Origin: an uncultured Bacilli bacterium
GTDB taxonomy: Bacteria; Bacillota_I; Bacilli_A; RFN20; DUOF01
Assembly: GCA_934101685.1 (NCBI GenBank)
Contig: CAKORZ010000042.1
Span: forward strand, 1 to 11,902
Direction: 5' to 3'
Length of the DNA stretch: 11,902 nucleotides
This document shows, piece by piece, positions 6,422 to 11,902 of this stretch (positions within the stretch are counted from its first letter, which is position 1; each line of letters begins with the position of its first letter). Under the pieces are notes generated by a model. It was given only the letters and a program-made list of their open reading frames with translations, did not search any database and had not been told where the DNA came from. The translations under genes and the position numbers were made by a program.

Positions 6422-7154
6422 TAAATTTGAAGTTAGTCCTTTTGCGACTATCTTCATTTTTTTTACTCTTTTAACTAATAGCTATAAGCTATTTTTTATT
6501 TATTTTTTAATAACATTTATTCATGAATTAGGGCATGTGCTAGTAGCAAAACTTTTTAAATTAAAAATAACTAAGATAAAACTATTAGCAATAGGTTTTA
6601 ATGCTGAAATAGATAATTTAGATTATACAGATTCTATAAAAGAACTATTAATTAGTGTAGCAGGGCCTTTAACTTATTTCATATCAATATATTTATTAAA
6701 ATACTTATATAAAGTGGATTTTATCTCATATAATGCTTTTATTCAGGCTAATCAAATAAATAAATTTAATCTATTATTTAACTTACTACCTATAATACCA
6801 TTAGATGGAGGAAGAATTTTAAAGATAATAAATGATAACTTTTTTACTTCAAAAAAATCCATGACTATAACTACAATATTTTCTATTATATTTACAATTA
6901 TTTTTATTTACTATACTAGAAATACACCACAATGGCTAGTGTATATATTTTTAATAATAACTAATATACTCTTTATTATAAATATAAATAAAAAATGGAA
7001 ATTATTTTTAATTAATAGATTAACTATTATAAACAGATATAAAATGAAAATACATTCAAAAAAAGATATTTATAGAAATAAAAATAATTATGTTATTAAA
7101 AAAGGAAAAATAATGAATGAAAAAGAAACTATAATTAGGCTATTAAAAGAATGA
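6396..7154 (+). CDS. spoIVFB: SpoIVFB-like site-2 intramembrane metalloprotease (M50)
   Basis: This 252-residue polytopic membrane protein carries the two M50 signatures. HELGH (residues 43-47, zinc ligands His43 and His47, catalytic Glu44) lies in a membrane helix, and NLLPIIPLDGGR (129-140) supplies Asp137 as the third ligand. Several more hydrophobic helices occur at about 84-105, 156-173 and 180-197. In Bacillus the enzyme cuts pro-sigma-K inside the membrane during sporulation. The C-terminus (about 200-252) is short and basic and does not show the CBS domain of the Bacillus enzyme. Translation is probably coupled to the SpoIVFA-like gene, since the ATG lies 26 bases inside it with no strong ribosome binding site. 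The substrate in this organism is unknown, and another regulated membrane protein is possible. Confidence 0.9.
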   Translation: MNKFLNFFNKFEVSPFATIFIFFTLLTNSYKLFFIYFLITFIHELGHVLVAKLFKLKITKIKLLAIGFNAEIDNLDYTDSIKELLISVAGPLTYFISIYLLKYLYKVDFISYNAFIQANQINKFNLLFNLLPIIPLDGGRILKIINDNFFTSKKSMTITTIFSIIFTIIFIYYTRNTPQWLVYIFLIITNILFIININKKWKLFLINRLTIINRYKMKIHSKKDIYRNKNNYVIKKGKIMNEKETIIRLLKE

Positions 7155-7179
7155 TACTATTTAAAATAGCACTAAATTC

Positions 7180-7208
7180 TTGATATAAAGTATAGTCTAA
7201 AATATACT
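7180..7208 (+). promoter_or_regulatory. Sigma-A promoter of the paralogue pair
   Basis: TTGATA (7180-7185) and TATACT (7203-7208) are separated by 17 bases. The -10 box is 22 bases before the ATG at 7231, leaving a leader of about 15 bases that contains AAGGTGA. This suggests the two unknown genes downstream are expressed apart from minCD-spoIVFAB. Confidence 0.65.
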
Positions 7209-7230
7209 TAGATTATGTAAGGTGAAGTGT

Positions 7231-7728
7231 ATGGATATTAAAGAAGAATTAAAAAGAAGTGATAAGACTAGTGCTTGTGTAAAGTTTTTCTGCGATAAAG
7301 ATGGCAAGTATATTTTATGTCCATATGGAAGAAGTCCTTCTAAAAAGTGGATAGGATTAGCAAAGTTAAATTACTTTATAATTAGTAATTATAAAGCAGA
7401 ATCTAAAGAAGAATTATTAAATAATATTTATAATTGTCTTAATGTAAGTATGAATTATGACAAATTAAATATAGAAAAATGTATGTTAAAAGATGATATT
7501 TTAAGTAAATTTGTAAATAAAGCTAAAAAAGAAAAATATGATGGGTTTAGTGTTATATCTATTGATTTAGAAATAGAAGATGATTATATTGAAATAGTTG
7601 AATGGGAAAGAGTAGGAAAGACAGGTAATGAATGGAGAGGTAATCCAAAGAATTTTATATCAATATCTTATAATGATTTTGATATAAAAGTAGTGGATGC
7701 TATTTATAAATTAATTAAATGCAAATAA
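7231..7728 (+). CDS. Unknown protein, first of a diverged tandem pair
   Basis: The 165-residue product is predicted soluble and alpha/beta, without signal peptide or membrane helix. Marked features are CPYG (30-33), KKWIG (38-42), LNY (46-48), GFSVIS (105-110) and a W-containing acidic strand (EIVEWERVGK, 121-130). Five cysteines are scattered through it. It aligns along its length with the next gene: the P...KKW.G...LNY core, an N-I pair near 80, and a GF.....S strand near 105. I do not recognise the family. The ATG at 7231 is chosen over GTG 7222 because AAGGTGA (7219-7225) is its ribosome binding site. The gene sits between spoIVFB and rplU, neighbours in Bacillus, so the pair looks inserted. 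Immunity-like or stress proteins are possible but unproven. Confidence 0.7.
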   Translation: MDIKEELKRSDKTSACVKFFCDKDGKYILCPYGRSPSKKWIGLAKLNYFIISNYKAESKEELLNNIYNCLNVSMNYDKLNIEKCMLKDDILSKFVNKAKKEKYDGFSVISIDLEIEDDYIEIVEWERVGKTGNEWRGNPKNFISISYNDFDIKVVDAIYKLIKCK

Positions 7729-7777
7729 TTGCTAAATTACTATTCTTTTTAACTTTATTAAATGAGAGGTATAAAAA

Positions 7778-8266
7778 ATGATTGAAGAAATTTATAATAG
7801 CCTAGTAAATTATGGCTTAAAAGGAGCCACAATGGAATTAACTATATATCCAAATAAAGATTATGTAATTATACCATTTGCAAGAGATATACATAAAAAA
7901 TGGTTTGGGGCACAAGCTCTGAATTATAAAATCACAGGTAATTTTTTTAATGAAGATAGTGATGAATTTATTTCAAATATCTTAAAATGCTTTAAAGTTT
8001 GTTATGATTATGAAAATCAAAATATAAGTTTAGCAAAAAAAGACGTTGATCCTAATTTTGAAAAAGAAGTTAAAAAAAATGGCTTAAAAGGTTTCCATTG
8101 TTTTTCAATAAGTTTAAATACTACAAAAGAAGTAATATCTATATGTGAATTAAGGTTTATTGATAAAAATGGTAAAGAAACAATTGGAAAAGAAGAAGAC
8201 ACTACCTTAATTGAGATTACAGAGTTTAATGAAATATATCAGATAATATATAAAGTTGCTAACTAA
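7778..8266 (+). CDS. Unknown protein, second of a diverged tandem pair
   Basis: This 162-residue protein is a paralogue of the preceding one. It shares IPF (32-34) against CPY, KKWFG (40-44) against KKWIG, LNY (48-50), an N-I pair near 82, and GFHCFSISL (105-113) against GFSVISIDL. Identity over the rest is low, so the duplication is old or the genes diverged quickly. It is soluble-looking, with an acidic C-terminal half. GAGAGGT at 7764-7770 lies 7 bases before the ATG. The 49-base gap to its neighbour contains no clear promoter or terminator, so both are probably on one transcript from the 7180-7208 promoter. Function is unknown. Confidence 0.7.
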   Translation: MIEEIYNSLVNYGLKGATMELTIYPNKDYVIIPFARDIHKKWFGAQALNYKITGNFFNEDSDEFISNILKCFKVCYDYENQNISLAKKDVDPNFEKEVKKNGLKGFHCFSISLNTTKEVISICELRFIDKNGKETIGKEEDTTLIEITEFNEIYQIIYKVAN

Positions 8267-8311
8267 TTTTAAGTCTCTTGTATGTTTATTACTAGTTTTT
8301 TTCTTTATTAA

Positions 8312-8340
8312 TTGACAGAGTATTTTTGTTGTGCTAGAAT
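8312..8340 (+). promoter_or_regulatory. Strong extended -10 promoter of the rplU operon
   Basis: A consensus TTGACA (8312-8317) and TAGAAT (8335-8340) are separated by 17 bases, and a TGC just before the -10 box gives an extended -10 element. This is the strongest plus-strand promoter in the window, as expected for ribosomal protein genes. It lies immediately upstream of the L21-type leader. Confidence 0.85.
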
Positions 8341-8432
8341 AACTGCGTTGTACCTCTATGTGAGGCTACAACCGCACTAAAAAGGTTAACTAAAAGTATT
8401 AAATTACTACCTTAAAGGCGAGTCTTAGTGCC
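8341..8432 (+). ncRNA. L21 ribosomal protein leader RNA
   Basis: The untranslated leader before rplU folds into the arrangement known for Firmicutes L21 leaders, which are thought to bind L21 for feedback control. An inner hairpin is formed by GTTGTA (8347-8352) with TACAAC (8367-8372), extended by CCTC (8353-8356) with GAGG (8362-8365). A long-range stem pairs GCACTAA (8374-8380) with TTAGTGC (8425-8431) and encloses AAGG/CCTT segments. Position directly after a strong promoter and ending just before the rplU ribosome binding site supports the call. The stems are seen; L21 binding is family knowledge. Exact ends are approximate. Confidence 0.8.
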
Positions 8433-8459
8433 AAAAAAAATATTATAGGAGGTGCATTT

Positions 8460-8771
8460 ATGTACGCAATTATTCAAACAGGCGGAAAACAAATAAAGGT
8501 TGCTATAGGCGATTCAGTATTAGTTGAAAAGCTAGATGTAAAAGAAGGAGATACTGTAACATTTGACAAGGTATTACTTGTTGGTGGAGAAAACACTACT
8601 AAAGTTGGTGCTCCTTATGTTAAGGGTGCTAGCGTAAAAGCTACAGTAGAAAAACAAGGAAAGGCTAAAAAAGTAATTGTATTTAAATATAAGCCTAAAA
8701 CTACTTATCATAAAAAACAAGGACATCGTCAACCATATACACGCGTAAAAATCGAAGAAATTAAAGCTTAA
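8460..8771 (+). CDS. rplU: 50S ribosomal protein L21
   Basis: The 103-residue product is a full-length bL21: it opens with MYAIIQTGGKQ, has the typical GDSVLVEKLDVKEGD segment, and ends with a basic tail containing YKPKTTYHKKQGHRQPYT (the 23S rRNA-binding region). L21 binds domain-joining parts of 23S rRNA in the large subunit. AGGAGGTG at 8447-8454 is an excellent ribosome binding site 5 bases before the ATG. The gene is first in rplU-prp-rpmA, and probably controlled through the leader RNA upstream. Codons look slightly richer in GC-containing choices than in the unknown genes, as expected for a highly expressed gene. Confidence 0.98.
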   Translation: MYAIIQTGGKQIKVAIGDSVLVEKLDVKEGDTVTFDKVLLVGGENTTKVGAPYVKGASVKATVEKQGKAKKVIVFKYKPKTTYHKKQGHRQPYTRVKIEEIKA

Positions 8772-8772
8772 T

Positions 8773-9084
8773 ATGATTAAAATAAAAATTAACAAAACTA
8801 ATAATAAGTACTCTTCATTAGAAGTTAGTGGGCACTCTAATTATGATGAATTTGGAAAAGATATTGTGTGTGCAGGAGTTAGTGCAATTGTCACAGGTGG
8901 ACTTAATGCTTTGACTAATGAAAACAAAAATAAAATTTCTTGTGTAATAAAAGATGGTTATGTTAATGTTGATGTCTTAGACATAAATGATGATAAATTA
9001 CAATTAATAATGGATGTAATTATCATACAATTAAAAACAATTGAAGAAAGTTATAAAAAGTATATTAAAATTAATGAAATGTAA
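8773..9084 (+). CDS. prp: Ribosomal-processing cysteine protease Prp
   Basis: This 103-residue protein is the YsxB/Prp family always found between rplU and rpmA in Firmicutes. Prp removes the N-terminal extension of L27. The catalytic pair is visible: His21 in SGHS and Cys33 in KDIVCAGVSA. The start lies one base after the rplU stop codon and lacks a good ribosome binding site, so translation probably depends on ribosomes finishing rplU. Its substrate is encoded by the next gene, whose ribosome binding site overlaps the prp stop codon. Length and residue spacing are normal for the family. Confidence 0.95.
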   Translation: MIKIKINKTNNKYSSLEVSGHSNYDEFGKDIVCAGVSAIVTGGLNALTNENKNKISCVIKDGYVNVDVLDINDDKLQLIMDVIIIQLKTIEESYKKYIKINEM

Positions 9085-9097
9085 GGAGGTTAGTGCT

Positions 9098-9382
9098 ATG
9101 AATTATAAGTTAAATTTACAATTATTTGCTTCTAAAAAAGGTGCTGGTTCAACTAAAAATGGTCGTGATTCAGAATCTAAAAGATTAGGTGCTAAAAAAT
9201 CTGATGGAGAAAAGATTAATGCTGGATCAATTATATATCGTCAAAGAGGAACAAAAATTCATCCTGGTACAAATGTAGGTATCGGTGGAGATGACACTTT
9301 ATTTGCTCTAATTAATGGATATGTAAAATATGAACGTTTAGGAAAGAATCGTACTAAAGTATCAGTATATCCAACTAGATAA
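9098..9382 (+). CDS. rpmA: 50S ribosomal protein L27 (with cleavable N-terminal extension)
   Basis: The 94-residue product is bL27, with SKKGAGSTKNGRDS, RQRGTKIHPGTNVGIG and DDTLFALINGYV segments. It starts with a 10-residue extension, MNYKLNLQLF, followed by ASKKG. This is the Firmicutes-type sequence that Prp cuts so that L27's N-terminus can reach the peptidyl-transferase centre. By analogy with Staphylococcus, cleavage should fall between Phe10 and Ala11. The start at 9098 is chosen because AAGGAGGT (9083-9090) is 7 bases upstream and the protein then begins exactly at the family extension. An upstream in-frame start inside prp has no support. A clear terminator follows the stop. Confidence 0.97.
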   Translation: MNYKLNLQLFASKKGAGSTKNGRDSESKRLGAKKSDGEKINAGSIIYRQRGTKIHPGTNVGIGGDDTLFALINGYVKYERLGKNRTKVSVYPTR

Positions 9383-9396
9383 TAATAAAAAATAGT

Positions 9397-9418
9397 AAGT
9401 CCCTTAGGGGACTTTTTT
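9397..9418 (+). terminator. Rho-independent terminator after rpmA
   Basis: AAGTCCC (9397-9403) and GGGACTT (9408-9414) form a perfect 7-pair stem with loop TTAG, and the T-run extends to 9418. It ends the rplU-prp-rpmA transcript, but lies only 15 bases before the obgE start codon and directly before its ribosome binding site. Confidence 0.9.
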
Positions 9419-9433
9419 AAAAGAGGTGAACTT

Positions 9434-10729
9434 ATGGGAAATATGTTTATAGATAAAGTAGAATTATATGTAAAAGCTGGTAAAGGTGGAAATGGTGCCA
9501 TTGCTTTTCATCGTGAAAAATTTATTGATAGAGGTGGCCCTAGTGGTGGAGATGGTGGTAAAGGTGGCAGCATCATCTTTGAAAGCAATAGTGGACTAAC
9601 TACTTTGATAGATTTTAAATATATGCATAAAATTATTGGTAACGATGGTGAAAATGGTGGAACTGAAAAATGCTATGGTAGAAGTGGTGAAGATATTATA
9701 GTTCAAGTTCCAGTTGGTACTATTGTAACAGAAAAGGGAACTGGAAGAATACTTGCTGATTTTACTAAACAGGGAGAAAAAATAGAGATTGCTAAAGGTG
9801 GTAAAGGTGGTAAAGGAAACTATAAATTTGCTAATAGCAGAAACCAAACTCCTAAAATTGCTGAAAATGGTGATGATGGCGAAGAATATAATATCGTAAT
9901 TGAGTTAAAACTTTTAGCAGACGTTGGTTTAGTTGGATTCCCATCTGTTGGTAAATCTACTTTATTAAGTGTATTAACTAATGCAAAACCAGAAATAGCA
10001 GATTATCATTTTACTACTTTAAAACCTAATTTAGGTGTTGTATCTCTAGTAGAAGGATATGATTTTGTTATTGCAGATTTACCTGGACTAATTAAAGGTG
10101 CACATTTAGGTAAGGGATTAGGATTAGATTTCTTAAAACACTTAGAAAGATGTAGAGTAATATTACATGTAATAGATATGTCTGCAGCTGATCATAGAGA
10201 TCCATATGAAGATTATTTAGCTATTAAAGAAGAATTAAGGGCATATGGTATGAGATTACTTGAAAGACCAATGATTATTGTAGCTAATAAAATGGATGTA
10301 GATGGTAGTGAATTATATCTAGAAGACTTTAAAAATAGATTAGAAGATGATGTAGAAATATTCCCAGTTAGCTCATTTACTAGAGAGGGCTTAGTTCCTT
10401 TGATTAAAAGAACTTATGAACTTGTTAAATCTACTCCAGAATTTCCTTTATATGATAAAAATGATATGGAAGAAGTTGCTACATTTAACTTTAGTGATGA
10501 AAAAGACACTAATGAATTTAATATTAGAAGAGAAAAAGGAGTATTCATAATTGAAGGAGAAAATATTGAAAGACTTTATAAGAAAATCAATATTAGTACT
10601 GATGAAGGTGTTATGAAACTTGCTTCTATCTTAAATAAAATGGGAGTAGAAGAAGCTTTAAAGAAAAATGGTGTTAAAGATGGAGACACTATTAGAATTT
10701 GTGATTTTGAATTTGAATATTATGAATAA
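9434..10729 (+). CDS. obgE: GTPase Obg/CgtA
   Basis: Obg is an essential GTPase that binds the 50S subunit during assembly and is linked to stress control. The 431-residue product has all three domains of the Bacillus-type protein. The glycine-rich Obg fold is at about 4-160. The G domain has G1 GFPSVGKST (168-176), switch I FTTLKPN (193-199), G3 DLPGL (215-219), G4 NKMD (285-288) and G5 SSF (313-315). An OCT C-terminal domain follows at about 340-431. AGAGGTGA (9422-9429) is spaced for the ATG at 9434; the family start MFIDKV would be the ATG at 9443, so three extra residues are likely. Bacillus has spo0B between rpmA and obg; it is missing here. Transcription must pass the preceding terminator or begin within rpmA. 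Confidence 0.98.
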   Translation: MGNMFIDKVELYVKAGKGGNGAIAFHREKFIDRGGPSGGDGGKGGSIIFESNSGLTTLIDFKYMHKIIGNDGENGGTEKCYGRSGEDIIVQVPVGTIVTEKGTGRILADFTKQGEKIEIAKGGKGGKGNYKFANSRNQTPKIAENGDDGEEYNIVIELKLLADVGLVGFPSVGKSTLLSVLTNAKPEIADYHFTTLKPNLGVVSLVEGYDFVIADLPGLIKGAHLGKGLGLDFLKHLERCRVILHVIDMSAADHRDPYEDYLAIKEELRAYGMRLLERPMIIVANKMDVDGSELYLEDFKNRLEDDVEIFPVSSFTREGLVPLIKRTYELVKSTPEFPLYDKNDMEEVATFNFSDEKDTNEFNIRREKGVFIIEGENIERLYKKINISTDEGVMKLASILNKMGVEEALKKNGVKDGDTIRICDFEFEYYE

Positions 10730-10770
10730 TTAATTGCTTGTTTCATATACTTTACTAGGAGGTAAACTAT

Positions 10771-11040
10771 ATGAAATACCATATTGTTCAATTAGGTGAA
10801 GATATTAATAAGATATGTAAAATGTATGGGATGGAAAGAGAAACTTTAGAAAAGTTAAATCCTACCATTAACTCAAGAAGTTTAATAGCAGGTGAAAAAC
10901 TTAGAATTGTTATTAAAGAGGATAAAAAAATACTTGATGATATATCTTCAATATATACTAATGATAAAAAAGATGAGGATCAAGAAGAAAAATATATATG
11001 TCCACATTGTAAAAATATAATTATAATACCAAGGAAATAG
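10771..11040 (+). CDS. Small LysM protein with C-terminal CPHC motif
   Basis: The 89-residue protein opens with a LysM domain (about 2-47): YHIVQLGEDINKICKMYGMERETLEKLNP, then a second half ending in GEKLRIV. LysM usually binds N-acetylglucosamine glycans such as peptidoglycan or spore cortex. There is no signal peptide, so the protein should stay inside the cell or in the mother cell of a spore-former. A charged linker (50-72) leads to a C-terminal CPHC motif (77-80), half of a zinc ribbon. One such pair could bind zinc only as a dimer or with other ligands. GGAGGT at 10758-10763 supports the start. It lies 41 bases after obgE and is followed by a terminator. Exact role is unknown. Confidence 0.78.
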   Translation: MKYHIVQLGEDINKICKMYGMERETLEKLNPTINSRSLIAGEKLRIVIKEDKKILDDISSIYTNDKKDEDQEEKYICPHCKNIIIIPRK

Positions 11041-11060
11041 ATAGAAATATCTATTTTTTT
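11036..11060 (+). terminator. Rho-independent terminator overlapping the LysM gene's stop
   Basis: AATAGATA (11036-11043) and TATCTATT (11048-11055) form an 8-pair stem closed by a GAAA tetraloop (11044-11047), and T residues run to 11060. The stem is AT-rich, but the tetraloop and the seven-T tail make an intrinsic terminator likely. It overlaps the TAG stop at 11038-11040. Confidence 0.75.
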
Positions 11061-11076
11061 GTTAAAAAATTTTTTC

Positions 11077-11105
11077 TAGACATAATAGAATAAACCAAAT
11101 ATAAT
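11077..11105 (+). promoter_or_regulatory. Sigma-A promoter of the AAA+-like gene
   Basis: TAGACA (11077-11082) and TATAAT (11100-11105) are separated by 17 bases. They follow the terminator of the previous gene and precede the ribosome binding site GAGGTGG (11118-11124). This marks the start of a new transcription unit. Confidence 0.75.
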
Positions 11106-11130
11106 ATAGTTGTGTTTGAGGTGGTTTATA

Positions 11131-11902
11131 ATGGATAAAATTTATGATGAATATTGTAATACTTATATTTATTGTTATAAGAAAGTTAATAATATAACAA
11201 AAGTGATTAAAGATTTATTATATCCAGAAGAGTTTGAATTTGCATCACTTGATGATTCAAAAACAACTGATGAGATACTTCAAATAATAAGAAATGATTT
11301 AGAAAATAAGGAATATGTGGATGAAGTGCCATATGATTTTGTAAACTTGCTTGAAATGTATTATCCTAATGATGATGTTGATGAAAATTCTTTATTTTTA
11401 ATAAAAGAAAAATTAGAAAAAGATTTAAATGAACTTGAAGAAATGATTATAAAAAAATATATTCCATTTATAAAAACATATACATTAGAAAGTTTCCCTG
11501 ATAGAGATAGTGGCAAGTACACTGATGCACAAATATGGGAAATGAGTTTGAAAAATCCAAAGTATTTGTCTAGAATGGATAATTTATTTGAGGACATAAT
11601 TTGGGCTGGTTTAGACAGTAAATCATATGATATTGTCGATGGATACATTAAGCAAAGTTTTTCAGTAAATGATTTTGAATTTAATAGATATATAGGTGGT
11701 AGTGGTACTAAATCATCTATTGTAAGGAAAAAGAAAGGTAGTAATAAGATAAATGCAGATTTTACAAAGTTTGATAAATGTTTTGAAGATATTTATGGTC
11801 AAGATGAAGCTCTTGAAACTATTAAAAAAGTGTTAAAGAGAAATATTTTATTTTATAATGCAGAAAATATAAATGAGGAAGAAAAGGTTACTAGTAGAGG
11901 AC
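11131..11902 (+). CDS. AAA+ ATPase-like protein, 3' end missing (cut by the window edge)
   Basis: An open frame runs from the ATG at 11131 to the window end without a stop (257 codons and one base). Residues 1-120 are acidic and mostly helical, with possible coiled-coil near 85-110. Residues 121-190 contain aromatic motifs (QIWEMSL, NLFEDIIWAGLD). A lysine-rich linker (199-208) leads to FEDIYGQDEALETIKKVLKRN (218-238). That last segment is the box that precedes the Walker A motif in many AAA+ proteins of the Clp/Lon/RuvB type, so the ATPase core probably begins just beyond 11902. GAGGTGG at 11118-11124 lies 6 bases before the ATG. I do not recognise the N-terminal domain. A helicase-loader or protease-like AAA+ protein is possible; the AAA+ reading is inference from one motif. 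Confidence 0.7.
   Translation, partial: MDKIYDEYCNTYIYCYKKVNNITKVIKDLLYPEEFEFASLDDSKTTDEILQIIRNDLENKEYVDEVPYDFVNLLEMYYPNDDVDENSLFLIKEKLEKDLNELEEMIIKKYIPFIKTYTLESFPDRDSGKYTDAQIWEMSLKNPKYLSRMDNLFEDIIWAGLDSKSYDIVDGYIKQSFSVNDFEFNRYIGGSGTKSSIVRKKKGSNKINADFTKFDKCFEDIYGQDEALETIKKVLKRNILFYNAENINEEEKVTSRG

Noticed and set aside
592..7154. Reading UGA as tryptophan (Mollicutes code), because two genes end in TGA with short open extensions
   Set aside because: Tryptophans in conserved positions are TGG, full-length genes need no UGA read-through, and the first TGA is part of an ATGA start/stop overlap.
7155..7179. CTATTT/AAATAG palindrome after spoIVFB as a terminator
   Set aside because: Only six A/T-rich pairs with almost no loop and no T-run.
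9041..9097. Upstream in-frame start for L27 within prp
   Set aside because: It would add 19 residues before the family extension, and the strong AAGGAGGT site is spaced for the ATG at 9098.
9259..9847. Antisense open frames opposite rpmA and obgE
   Set aside because: Both overlap highly conserved genes and lack start signals; one runs across the rpmA terminator.
10730..10770. TATACT in the obgE-LysM gap as a promoter
   Set aside because: No acceptable -35 box at 16-18 bases; read-through from obgE is simpler.
11061..11076. A6T6 palindrome after the LysM gene as a second terminator or protein-binding site
   Set aside because: A simple A-tract/T-tract run with no GC in the stem; the preceding GAAA hairpin already explains termination.

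Overview
The window reads as chromosome of a very AT-rich Bacillota, most likely an uncultured Bacilli/Erysipelotrichia-like or RF39-like gut lineage. This placement is an inference from three things: base composition, the Bacillus-type gene order, and a ribosomal protein L27 with the Firmicutes N-terminal extension. Tryptophan is written TGG and genes end in TAA, TAG or TGA, so the standard bacterial code (not the Mollicutes code) fits. No tRNA, rRNA, CRISPR array, transposase or integrase is visible.

Layout. Positions 94-2605 (+) hold a closely spaced run: a P-loop kinase-like protein, a two-helix membrane protein, an unknown 111-residue protein, an S51-family peptidase E homologue and a HAD-family phosphatase. 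A convergent minus-strand gene (2606-3343) encodes a very acidic protein of unknown function. It has a near-consensus promoter, and its predicted terminator lies inside the 3' end of the HAD gene. From 3488 the plus strand carries a small peptide gene with a textbook double-glycine leader that overlaps radC. Then come minC-minD, a SpoIVFA-like inactive M23 protein and a SpoIVFB-like intramembrane metalloprotease, all overlapping or tightly spaced. Two diverged tandem paralogues of unknown function (7231-8266), with their own promoter, separate this block from rplU-prp-rpmA-obgE. That block starts with a strong extended -10 promoter and an L21-type leader RNA. After obgE comes a small LysM/CPHC protein. 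The last gene, cut by the window edge, has a long unrecognised N-terminal region leading into what looks like the start of an AAA+ module.

How it fits together. The core is the Bacillus subtilis order radC-mreBCD-minCD-spoIVFAB-rplU-ysxB-rpmA-spo0B-obg, with mreBCD and spo0B absent. It joins division-site selection (MinCD), a sporulation-type site-2 protease pair and ribosome production (L21, the L27-processing protease Prp, L27 and the ribosome-assembly GTPase Obg). The lineage-specific material at the joints is the most interesting part: the double-glycine peptide before radC, the paralogue pair between spoIVFB and rplU, the acidic protein, and the LysM/CPHC and AAA+-like genes after obgE.
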